This document shows, in pieces, positions 22,428 to 32,621 of a DNA stretch of 64,000 nt. Position 1 is the first letter of the stretch; every line of letters starts with the position of its first letter. Both the position numbers and the translations under genes were made by a program. The DNA is from Cycas panzhihuaensis (Eukaryota > Cycadophyta). The notes beneath the pieces are model-generated. The model did no database searches. It worked only from the letters and a program-made list of their open reading frames with translations, and was not told the origin of the DNA. The DNA lies in NCBI GenBank assembly GCA_023213395.1, contig CM041465.1:202251741-202315740 (forward strand). Reading direction: 5' to 3'.

Positions 22428-22952
22428 TATTAGAATATGTGACTATTCTTATATCTAATATTTAATGTTAATTATAGTAGATCCATATAAAATTTCACTC
22501 ATCAAATACATTGAAAGATGTAAAATATGCATATATCCATATAAACATTTTATTAGTTGATGAAATAGTTTAAGAAATATTATAGGTTATTCATAAGGTG
22601 ATATTCTCTATAAGTATGTACACATACCACTTGAAAATTTGAGAGAGAAATGACTTATTTAAAGATATACTCATTTTAATATCTAACTAGGAGCTCTCAA
22701 TTTTAACCTTCTCTTGTAATTTTCTTCACACTGATTTTTTCACGTATAAATCTATTGTCTATCTTATGATATATATTTCTGATATTTATACTTTATATTT
22801 CATGTATATTATTTAACATATTCATGTTACATACATGATTTGTATACATTTGTCATGATACAATTAATTAATTATACATATTTAATATACTTTTAATGCA
22901 TATGATAACTATATCATAATATGGTATCATAGTTAAATTCTAAATTCTAATA
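22428..22952 (+). repeat. LTR C, 5' copy
   Basis: Opens TATTAGAAT and closes ATTCTAATA; the solo copy at 55081 opens TGTTAGAAT, so a TGTTAGAAT...ATTCTAACA inverted terminus is likely ancestral. Contains a TATA-like CGTATAAATC near 22743. Confidence 0.85.
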
Positions 22953-22964
22953 TGGTATCATAGC
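22953..22964 (+). other. LTR C primer-binding site
   Basis: TGGTATCATAGC matches the tRNA-Met site TGGTATCAGAGC at 11 of 12 positions. A second TGGTATCA lies inside the LTR at 22922, 31 bases earlier. Confidence 0.75.
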
Positions 22965-24826
22965 GTATATTGTAAAAGATCTGGTGGAAGTAGGTAGCCT
23001 ATGTAAGCTAGATTGATGAGCTAATTAAACTAGCAGATAAGTTAGTGACATAGTCAGTATATGAGCTAATTATAAAGTTTGATTTGTTGAGCTAAAAATT
23101 TAATTATACCAATTATACCAATGACATGTGACTTAAGATTTAGGGGTCAAATGAAATTAACAAAGATGAATGAGAGTTTCATATAGATGAGACAAAGCCA
23201 CATATAAGATATGTAATAGAAAATTGATTGTATATTAATTGATTTATTTTATGTGGACATATATTATTGCATATAGGCCTATATACTCGAGACATGTAGG
23301 TTTGAAATGAGTCTATAGATGTGATGTGATAAAGGAGATATTGTTGCAAGTTGAGTCCACTTATGCAAATTGATCACCTATAGACATGATTAAGATTTTG
23401 TAAAATTGATCATCTCACATAATCTCACAATTAGTAGTAGCCTAGATATATTTAGACATAATGACATACAATATTTTATTAATGAAAATATTTCAATTCA
23501 TTAGTGAAGTCATTTATGAGTGTGTTACTCTTGAAGTTAAGAGTCATTGTCACTTTTAAACCATTCTAGAGGTTTTTGTGAGTGTCTTGTGACTGAGATT
23601 TATTATCAAAATAATGCTAGTACTCCCATTAGTAAAGCAACATGTAGCTGATCTGTATTGTGTGATATGCAACAAATCTATACAGGTATAAAAGCATTAT
23701 GATGATATGATGAAATTTAAGCAACAAAAGTGACATATATGTTGGTGTGTTATTTCATGAAAATAGGAGGTCTATTTATATTATGAGCATGAATTAAAAC
23801 AAAGGTTTTATAAGAGATACGTGATTGATTTATGAAGGGCTACCTAGAGTTTAAACATGACATATGAGGGTATGTTAGGGTTCATTGACAAGGGTTTGAA
23901 ATATGCCATAATTATATTGATACGACTACCATATGTTAGTCTCCTACTTCACAACATCATTAAGAATGATGACCAGAGTGTGCATGGTTGTAAGTAATGC
24001 TAGCTAACACAATATGTTAAAAGGCTAGCTAACTTTTGCTCCCCTTAACTAAATCTTGATGAAAATAGCCATATTAATGCTAAAGCTCTAGCAAACATTA
24101 GATTTCAATAGAATTAGCATGGAGATAAGTAGTAATAAAAATTTGTAAATGTATGAAATATGATAAATGAAAATAGGTTTGATCTACCATCACGATCTAT
24201 CTTGCAAGCTACCTTACTTGATCCATTCCACATAATTACTAGTAGACAAAACATGTCTGGCTTGTTTCTACATGAACTTTACCACTGAGGAGATGCCCCC
24301 GATTTGCACCTTAGAGAAGGAACAACTACTTATATGTGGTTCTCATTAAATATATGCCAAAACACATTGTTATGACACCATTGATCCATAAAAGACTACA
24401 TGAAGGAAGATTTCCCATGAAATACCAGATTGCTATGAGAAAACCCATCGTTAAAACTCGAATAGAGAAGTTGTAATCTATTGTAAGCTCTACACCAGGA
24501 GAATAGCCATAGTTCACCCATGATCTATTCGCCCATGCAAGAAAAGTTTGCCCAAGGAGAAATCACCTATTGCATAATTGGATTAGATTGCTCCTTATTT
24601 GGTTTGCGATTGATATCAAATCCAACCCTTGATTTTGCATCAATTTATGTTTCAGGAGAAGATCCATTAGTTGAAAAAGACGCAAAGATATAGATGCACG
24701 CCCACCCAAAGGAGTACATCCATGTTTGCTAAGCTACTGCAGTATAGGTCAAATGACAAAGGCTTGTAATTTAATGGCTATGGCATTGCTAGTAGATTGT
24801 TGGCATTGTAACTATGCTTTGCAAAA
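22965..24826 (+). other. Element C internal region, no coding signal
   Basis: AT-rich with short repeats of GAGCTAATTA-like words near 23000-23090. No gag or pol motif in any frame. Confidence 0.5.
24822..24826 (+). repeat. TSD of Copia B, left
   Basis: CAAAA; the partner at 35796-35800 is AAAAA, a match of 4 of 5. Confidence 0.55.
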
Positions 24827-25158
24827 TATTAGAGTGGTATTATAACCACTTATCGATTAATGTAAAAATGGAGAAGTATTATATAGATAAAATTGATGTA
24901 ATATCGTGATATTATAAGCTAATAGATGTAAACTCGATATTAATTATTTAAAGCACTTACAATCTGTAAATATAGATCAAAGTCCATTGTAATATAACAT
25001 TGAGATTTGTTTAAAATGTGATAATATATTCTGCGGTGGGTTTTCCCTAAAAGGATTCCCACGTCAAATCTGTTTATCCTGTGTTCTTGTTTTGTTCGAG
25101 TCTTTTATGTACATAAACGATCTTGGGATCCTATTTGCATATTTGATGTTTTTTAACA
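24827..25158 (+). repeat. Copia B 5' LTR
   Basis: From TATTAGAGTGGTATTATAACC to TTTTTTAACA. It aligns end to end with 35464-35795, which starts TGTTAAAGTGGTCTTATAACC. Confidence 0.9.
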
Positions 25159-25170
25159 TGGTATTAAAGT
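25159..25170 (+). other. Copia B primer-binding site
   Basis: TGGTATTAAAGT against the canonical TGGTATCAGAGC; the three differences are all C-to-T or G-to-A. Confidence 0.8.
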
Positions 25171-25702
25171 GGAAGAAGGCACATGAGTAGAAGAATGTTG
25201 GGCGGATCATTTGATAATTAGTTATCAGGTCATATTGGCTCACCCTTTGAGGATCAACTTATCTGACAATTGAAAGAACAACCATGATGGTTCAATGATC
25301 ACGTGCAGATCTTAGTGCCTTTGTTTTTTATTTTGTAGGGATTCTATAGTTTTTGAAAGTGTGCAGATGAGTAAAATGTGTTGTTTTAATTTATGCAAGT
25401 ACTAATGCCCTCTATTTTCGAATTTATAGCCCTAGTTACTCAATTGCCATCCGTTGTTGTCCATTTTAAGTCCATTGAAGGTATTAAATCTGTTATTTAA
25501 GAGTTCCACTGAGTTCTATAGAAAGAAACATCGTTTGATGTCATCTCTATTGGTGTTGAATTGTTTGCAAGAAAGCTCATATATTAGAGTTCATAAATGT
25601 TGATTGCCAGAATAGGAGAGGTATCATTGATGAAGAGAGTACCCTGGTGTTACGAAGATGCAAAAAAAGAGTTGTAACCACCATTGCTAAGAAGCTAGAA
25701 TT
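25171..25702 (+). other. Copia B leader / decayed gag region
   Basis: Contains no long frame and no clear gag motif. Copia A interrupts it at 25708; its continuation is 32622. Confidence 0.45.
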
Positions 25703-25707
25703 GAAGG
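25703..25707 (+). repeat. TSD of Copia A, left
   Basis: GAAGG, identical to 32617-32621. Confidence 0.9.
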
Positions 25708-25976
25708 TGTTAAACCTTATGTTTACATGTTAAGATAATACACTTTAATTTTTATGTAATGTGTACTTTTTACTTTAGGGGTAACTTATCACTTAAGTGA
25801 TAAAGTGCACACCCACATTCTTTCTAGTGACACAACGTTGTCACTAAAGGGTCAAATGGACCCTCATACATTTTTGCTCACATGAGAGCCCAAAAGGACA
25901 CGTCCTACATGCAAGGCATATATCTTGGATGTTTGACACTTGTCAAACATCCAAGGCCTTAGGTCTCTCATTTGCA
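25708..25976 (+). repeat. Copia A 5' LTR, U3 part only
   Basis: Homologous to 32066-32336. It stops at TCTCATTT, just before the TATA box that the 3' LTR carries (CTCTATATAATGAG). It contains an 18-bp perfect palindrome (25786-25803) and a 15-bp-stem hairpin (25924-25955). Confidence 0.88.
25924..25955 (+). repeat. LTR A hairpin, 15-bp stem
   Basis: Arms CTTGGATGTTTGACA (25924-25938) and TGTCAAACATCCAAG (25941-25955) are perfectly complementary around a CT loop. The 3' LTR copy (32284-32315) keeps the stem perfect although one base pair changed from G-C to A-T. Confidence 0.85.
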
Positions 25977-26418
25977 GGCTAGAGCAAGTACATTTCAGAT
26001 CTGAAAATTTTTTTTTAGACTTTTATCTAAAGTGCAACACTCACTATTTTTCCAAAAACAATGATTTCCTTAATTTTTTCTTTAGAAAAAATTAATTTTT
26101 TATAAATTCAAGCAGATCTCAGGAGTTACATGTGTTTTTTTTTTACTGAAAATCAGTCTTTTAATCACTCCATTCAGACTTCACTTTATTTACAAAGATT
26201 CCTCACAATTTTAGGCCATTTTTTCAACTTGTAGAGCAATTTTCTTGATAAAAATTGGTCATTTCTTCTTGTTCCTACTAGCTGCTCTCTATCTAATCTT
26301 TACTGCAGACTTCTAGAGGTGTAGCAAACCTTGCGTGGGTCCCATAGAGCTATTCAAGTGACCATATGTCACTCTCAGGGTTGCAATGCATTGTCTGCCT
26401 GATCCATGCAGTTCAATT

Positions 26419-26541
26419 GCACCTAAAATCGGTCTGGCAGCTCTTGCAGTGCACAATAGTTTGTTGTCCTACACAATCTAGCTGCACCTAAAATCAACCA
26501 TACGGCAGCTCTTGCAATGCACAACAGTCCGCTGTCCTACA
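26419..26541 (+). repeat. Imperfect 65-bp direct duplication
   Basis: GCACCTAAAATC at 26419 recurs at 26484. Both units continue with GGCAGCTCTTGCA-TGCACAA and end TGTCCTACA. Confidence 0.8.
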
Positions 26542-26543
26542 TA

Positions 26544-26762
26544 GTTTTCATACTTTATGAAAGCTGTTTTTCATACTTAAAGAGCTATTTTCATACTTTA
26601 TGAAAGCTATTTTTCATACTTAAAGAGCTGTTTTCATACTTTATGAGAGCTGTTTTCATACTTAAACAGCTGTGTTTTTATACTTAAAAAGCTGTTTTCC
26701 ATGGTTTATGAGAGCTGTTTTTCATACTTAAAGAGTTGTTTTCATACTTAAAGTGTTGTTTT
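26544..26762 (+). repeat. 21-22 bp tandem array
   Basis: About ten degenerate units of the form TCATACTTWAWGARAGCTGTT, alternating TTTATGAAAGCTG and TTAAAGAGCTG variants. It lies in the leader of Copia A. Confidence 0.85.
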
Positions 26763-27868
26763 CTGAAGCTACATACTATATGGTAAACACTTGCTGAATA
26801 AGATAAAGTAAGTATACAGCAGCTGAATACAGAGCTCTTCTATGGCATTTTCAAGGTTTTCAAACAAGTGTTAATTGACTTGAAGAAAAGTGATTTCAAG
26901 TGTTTTTCATATCAAAAAAGTGATATTTATCACTAATTTTTAAACACTTTTAAAGCACCTTGCATGGTGACCTAATAACCCTTAGTCTCAAAAAGGGCTC
27001 AAAACACTTTGTACTTAATAAAAATCACTTCTTCTTTTGATCGTTGGGACTAATTTAAAGTCCCAATACTTAGTGCTTGATGTCCATTTTCATGCAAGTG
27101 GTTCTCATACCTTCACTTTTTCAGCATTAAAAGGAACCCACTTGTATCTTCATCACAAGTTTTGTATTACTTCTTTTCAGTACTTAAGCCTTTTTTTTTC
27201 AAAAAGAACTTTGCAAAACTTATTGTAATCAAGCATTTGGTTTCTTACTTGGATCAACAAAGCACTACATTTTTCATTAAAGTGCTCATTGTAAAAACAC
27301 TACTAGTGTTCATATTGATGTACTTACATTGCTTCCTCTTAAAACGACTTTTTATTGTAAAGCTAATCAAAGCATTTTCATAAGTACATTTTCCAAGCAA
27401 AAAGAAATCTAAGTTCACTTAAAATTTGCTAAAAAGTGACTTAAAATCTGTTGGAGAGGCCCGAAAAAGGTTCAAACCTTGCCTCTAAATTAACCTTAAG
27501 CTTGGTGCATTCCCTAGGGGACCAACTGACCGTACGATCAGTGCACGATAATTAAGGTTGCTTAAGGGAAAGGAGGTTCGAAAAGGGTGTTATTGGGGTT
27601 GTGAATCCCAGGGAAAGCATGGTACGTCTATGCAGATCAACCCTACCTGCCTTGTCCTAGATTTAACTTGGCCAACTATTGGATCTCTTCTATAGATCAG
27701 AGTTGGACCAACTCCATAGCCTAGTCCTCCACCCCTCATCATTCCATTCAGTTGTTGGATCTTCTAGTAAGATCAGGACTATTGGTTTCATTAGAAGGTG
27801 GAACTTAAGCGACGAAAGCTTTGAGTTTCCAAGTTATCTGCTAGCTTCAAGCTTTTATAAACTAAAAC

Positions 27869-28775
27869 ATGGCTGCCATAAACATGCTAAATGCATGCAC
27901 CATTCGGTTAACAGGACAATATAATTATCAAGAATGGAAGAGACTCACTCAGAACTTGCTAATCATGAACGAATTTTGGAGTTATGTTTCTGGGAGATTA
28001 CTTCGAACAAAGACCATTATCAATGGCGATGTTACTATGGAACCTGATGATGTTTTACTTGCTGCTTGGGAAGCCAAAGATGAAATCACTTTGATATTCC
28101 TTCACATGATTGTTGATGTGCATGTAGATCAGAATATTGCTTGTGCTAAAACTTCTAAGGAAGATTGGGACACTTTGTCCTCATTGTATGAAAGGCGAGA
28201 TCAAGCTCGCATTTTAATGGTTAAGGCAAAATTATATTCTGTTAAGTTTGTCAAGCCCATGTCGGCTTTCCTTTCCTCCATCAAGGAGGTATGTAATAAA
28301 TTGAATACACTTGGTAGTCCAGCTACAAGGGATGAATTGATCACATCCATCACCAAAGCCTTAGCCAAGGACTACAATGGCTTCATTTCGTCTACTACAA
28401 GAGATGGTTCTCTCAAAACTATGACATTCAACGAATTTGAAAGTCTGCTACTTCAAGAAGAACAAATCTACACTAAGGATAATGAGGAGGAATCATCTAC
28501 ATCAGGTATATTCACGGCCAATTCAAAGGCCAAATAGCAACCCAAACCTGCACTTTTAAAGCAGTTTGGGAACATGAACATTGGGTCTTCAAGGACCAAT
28601 GTTGTATGTCATTATTGTGGCAAACTTGACCACATAGCACCTGATTGTCAGAAAAAGCAAGCAGATATATGCCAGCAGCAACAACCACGTCATCTGAATT
28701 AGCGACAACAGTAGCCACATCAGCAGTACTAGTAGCAATTTCAGTAGCAACAACAGCAGCAGCAACAACCCCCTT
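27869..28775 (+). pseudogene. Copia A gag with zinc knuckle and Gln-rich tail
   Basis: ATG at 27869 (MAAINMLNACTIRLTGQYNY), open for 222 codons with the NYxEW opening and a UBN2-type gag body, then a TAG at 28535. Knuckle CHYCGKLDHIAPDC at about 28612-28653 is a complete CX2CX4HX4C. A Gln-rich run (28673-28768) is broken by TAG at 28700, 28712, 28730, 28733 and 28745 in one frame, plus TGA at 28775, with CAG/CAA codons between. A Gly/Arg-rich stretch leads into the protease in the same frame, so gag and pol were one polyprotein. Confidence 0.92.
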
Positions 28776-30360
28776 GACCAAATCGAGGTGCCTATCGAGG
28801 AGGTCAAAGAGGAAGGGGGGGTTTCAGAGGTGGCAATCAACGCCACTCTAATCAGTTTGCAGATGAAGACAAACTATTTTGTACATATCAAACATCCAAG
28901 GTTGACGAAACTTTGATTATTGATTCTGGAGCTTCACAATACATGATTGGAAGTGAAGAGCTCCTCACCAACATCAAGAAAGGCAAAGGTCAATCAGTGA
29001 CATTTGGGAATAATCAATCTATCAAAATTTCAGGAGTAGGCACAATAACTCCATTTTCTTCTTCATCAAATCCTTCCTCTACATTTCATGATGGCAATGC
29101 CTATTTAATACCTTCAATGGACAAAAACTTACTATCTGTTAGCAAGTTGGACAAGCAACAGATGAGTGTATTATTCAGAAACAGGAAATGTATAATTAGT
29201 GACAAAGAAGACCAAGTAGTAGCTATTGGCTATGAGGATCAAGGCCTCTACAAGTTGGATGCAAATAATATAACACTTGATTCTGCTTACTCTGGTTCCA
29301 TTGTCACTCCTTACTTGTCCAAGATGCAACTTTGGCATCAATGTCTAGGCCATTTGAGCTTAGACAATTTGAGGCAAATGATCAACAAGAACATGGTACA
29401 TGGGCTTCCAAAGATCTATGGAATAAAATGTCTTTGTGAAGTGTGAATTATGGGAACTCAGCATCGCTTGCCTTTCCCTAAAGGCAAAGCATGGCGTGCA
29501 TCATATCCTCTGCAGTTGGTACATTCAGATCTGTGCAGGCCTATGACCACAGCATCTTTTGGAGGAGCTTTGTATTACATCTCCTTCATTGATGACTTTT
29601 CTCACAAAGTTTGGGTTTATTTCATCAAACATAAATCTGAAGCATTTTCCAAGTTTAAAGAATTCAAGCTTGAAGTGGAAAATGAGTCTGACCATTCAAT
29701 TAAAACATCCAGGACAAATAATGGGGGTGAATTTACATCAAATGAATTCACCCAATACTGCAAGGATAACGGGATTCGGAGACAACTGACGATACCTCAC
29801 ACTCCTCAACAAAATGAAGTCTCCGAACGGATGAACAGAACTTTGGCCAATAAAGCCAAAGCTATGATGCATGCACAAGGACTCACCCGAAGCTTCTTGG
29901 GCGTAAGCATTTCACACAGTACTATGTGGCCAATCGCAATCCTACTACAGTCACCAACATGATACCCGAGGAGGCATGGTGCGGCAAAAGCCTCATTAGC
30001 CATTTGAGGACTTTTGGGTGCACTGCTTATATGCACATTCCCGATCAGCAAAGGAAGAAATTAGACAAGCATAGTCTGAAATGCATCTTTGTAGGTTATG
30101 TCATTCGCAGCAAAGCCTACAAGTTGTATGATCCTATAGGGAAGAAAATGCATCTCTCAAGAGATGTCATCTTTACTGAAGAAGATCATAAGGAGGTGCA
30201 AACAGCATCCATGCAACCTCCCGTTGACAAAGGCAAGAAGATTGTTGAGGCCTTCCTTCCCTCTCAATCTTCTACACCATGTACATCATTTACACCTGCT
30301 AGATTGTCTACTTCAACTGAATTTGCTCCACTTAATCCAAGCACATCTTCTGTTGACTAA
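28776..30360 (+). pseudogene. Copia A protease and integrase
   Basis: Protease: LIIDSGASQYM at 28913 with an intact DSGA. Then DKNLLSVSKLDKQQM and pre-integrase LWHQCLGHLSLDNLRQM (about 29330-29375). A TGA at 29444 ends the first frame. Integrase core: HSDLCRPM, YYISFIDDFSHKVWVYF, SRTNNGGEF (the expected second Asp is Asn) and TPQQNEVSERMNRT with the catalytic Glu. A frameshift near 29930 leads to the C-terminal part (EEAWCGKSLISHLRTFGC to LSRDVIFTEEDH), ending at 30358. Confidence 0.92.
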
Positions 30361-32040
30361 CCACTCAGACTAGAAGATCTTGAGGTTCAAGTAACTTCGA
30401 TTCAAAAGTTACCCAAATGGTACACACAAACAGTTCATGATGGTCACATCATTGAAGGAAAGCGCCCATCTAAATATCGGCAACAAACCAATTATGCACT
30501 TATGGCTGAAGTGCTTTGTGTTGATGAGCCTTCCACTTTTGAGGAGGCTTCTAAAAATGAAAATTAGAAGGCTACCATAGATGAAGAAATCTATTCTATT
30601 GAAAAGAATAGTACTTGGAATTTGGTTGAATTGCCTAAACACAAATAGGCAATTAGTTGCAAATGGGTCTACAAGACCAAATTCCATTCTGATGGTTCAC
30701 TTAAAAGCGTAAAGCTCATACATGGCAAAAGGATTTAAACAAAAAGAAGGCATGGATTATGAAGAAACTTTTGCACCAGTGGCGAATATGAATACCATCA
30801 GACTCATTTTGGCCTTAGCTGCTCAATGCAAATGGCCTATTTATCAGATGGACGTGAAGAGCGCCTTTCTCAATGGCGATCTTCAGGAGGAGGTGTATTT
30901 GGAGCAACCTCCCGGATACAAAGTACAAGGCAAGGAGCATTTTGTATATCGCCTAAAAAATGCGTTATATGGCTTGAAGCAAGCTCCAAGGGCATGGTCC
31001 TCGAAGATCGATGACTACTTCTTAAGACATGGGTTTCATCGATCTACTTTAGATCCTAATTTGTATATAAAACATGAAAAGAACCATGTAATTTTTGTTG
31101 CCTTGTATGTAGATGACTTAGTGATCACTGACAGTGATACTAAGATGATTCACGTTCTCCAAAATGACTTGAAGAGAAGCTTCGAGATGATAGATCTTGG
31201 ACTTCTCCATTACTTTTTAGGCTTTGAGATATGGCAACAGCCAGGCTATATCTTCATCTCCCAAGCGAAATATTCTTGGGACATTTTACAGTGGTTCAGG
31301 ATGCACGACTGTAAAACAGTGCCTACACCTATGGAGAATGGATCTAAGCTTACTCTCAATGAGGAAGTTGTACCAGCAGATCCCACACTTTACCGGCAGT
31401 TGATTGGAAGTCTCATTTATCTCACCAACACTTGACCGGATATTTTATTTGCTGTTGGGATTTGCTTACGTTACATGTCTCAACCCAATCAAATACACTG
31501 GAATACATCCAAACGCATACTTAAGTATATCAAAGGCACATTGCACCATGGCCTTGAGTATGCACATAATGAGAACTTCACTCTGGAAGGGTTCACAGAT
31601 TCTGATTGGACAGGTTGCCAAGATAGCAGAAGATCAACATCGGGATATTGTTTTTCCCTTGGTTCAGTAGCTATTTCATGGAGTTGCAAGAAGCAACCCA
31701 ATGTTACCTTTTCCTCTACCGAAGCAGAGTACAAGCTACAGTCAGTGCAGCTTGTAAGGCTATCTGGCTATGACGGATTCTTGGGGAACTTGGACTTAAG
31801 CAGGGTCACCCCACTAGGATATACTGCGACAATCAAAGTGTGCTCAAGTTAGCTAAGAATCCAGTCTTTCATGCGCGAATAAAACACATCGAGGTTCACC
31901 ATTACTTCATCAAAGAGCATGTGCAGAATAGTGAGATCAACCTCCAGTACAGACCTATAGAGGAGTAGACAGTAGACGTCTTTACCAAGCCTCTTGGTAG
32001 AGAAAAGTTTGTAAAATTCAGAGATGGTCTTGGTGTATGA
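30361..32040 (+). pseudogene. Copia A reverse transcriptase and RNase H
   Basis: A linker with TAG at expected Trp (about 30567) and near 30646, then RT open 30722-31435: MAKGFKQKEGMDYEETFAPV, YQMDVKSAFLNGDLQEEVYL, LYGLKQAPRAW, intact YVDD at 31106-31117, DLGLLHYFLG, LTNT. The frame shifts near 31430. RNase H runs 31475-31852: FTDSDWTGCQDSRRSTSGYCF and WSCKKQPNVTFSSTEAEY. A further shift leads to HARIKHIEVHHYF and VDVFTKPLGREKF, ending near 32040. Confidence 0.93.
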
Positions 32041-32055
32041 CTTAACATTGTAAGC

Positions 32056-32065
32056 GATGAGGGGG
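32056..32065 (+). other. Copia A polypurine tract
   Basis: GATGAGGGGG directly precedes the 3' LTR. Confidence 0.85.
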
Positions 32066-32616
32066 TGTTAAACCTTATGTTTACATGTTAAGATAATGTA
32101 CTTTAATTTTCATGTAATATGTATACTTTTTACTTTAGGGGTGACTTATCACTTAAGTGATAAAGTGCATACCCACATTCTTTTTAGTGACACAATGTTG
32201 TCACTAAAGGGTCAAATGGACCCTTATGCATTTTTGCTCACATGAGAGCCCAAAAGGACACGTCCTACATGCAAGGCATGTATCTTAGATGTTTGACACT
32301 TGTCAAACATCTAAGGCCTTAGGTCTCTCATTTCACTCTATATAATGAGACATCTCCTCATTGTCTCATAAGAGAGTTGGAGCTGTATTGTTATGCTGTC
32401 AGTTTGCTAATCAAACTATTCATTCTTTAGAGGTTGGACCAATTCCAACTCCACATATTGGGTATCATTTTCTCTTGCTCCTTCGTTTGTGCTTTGTCTC
32501 TTTGCTCTCTATTTTCCTTGAGATTATTATACTTGTTTGTATTTCTGCAACTAGAATTAAAGTGATCCTAATTTCTAGATCTTGGGACTGTTGACGCCAT
32601 CTAGTCTCTTTTCACA
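32066..32616 (+). repeat. Copia A 3' LTR (551 bp)
   Basis: TGTTAAACC... to ...TCTTTTCACA, followed by TSD GAAGG (32617-32621). It has a TATA box (CTCTATATAATGAG, about 32336) missing from the 5' copy, the 18-bp palindrome (32146-32163) and the hairpin (32284-32315). Confidence 0.92.
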
Positions 32617-32621
32617 GAAGG
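32617..32621 (+). repeat. TSD of Copia A, right
   Basis: GAAGG, identical to 25703-25707. Confidence 0.9.

Larger units (their letters stand above)
25977..27868 (+). other. 1.9-kb leader of Copia A without LTR counterpart
   Basis: Lies between the truncated 5' LTR and the gag ATG. It is repeat-rich (26419-26541, 26544-26762) and has no clear primer-binding site; the U5 half of the LTR cannot be found. Short open stretches near 27037-27383 look like chance. It may be a replaced or inserted segment rather than an original leader. Confidence 0.5.
25708..32616 (+). mobile_element. Copia A, youngest complete insertion of the nest
   Basis: TSD GAAGG on both sides, LTR start TGTTAAACC at 25708 and 32066, gag-pol in order and a polypurine tract at 32056-32065. 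The shared 265 bases of the LTRs have about 13 substitutions, all transitions, and one 2-base gap (about 95% identity). The 5' LTR loses homology after about 270 bases and is followed by 1.9 kb with no counterpart in the 551-bp 3' LTR. Gag-pol would be in one frame up to 29446, then carries frameshifts. Confidence 0.95.

Noticed and set aside
27037-27383. Overlapping short frames in the Copia A leader
   Set aside because: Phe/Leu/Ser-rich translations of T-rich sequence with no motif.
28512-28846. Reverse-strand frames rich in Leu and Val
   Set aside because: They are complements of the CAG-rich gag tail of Copia A.
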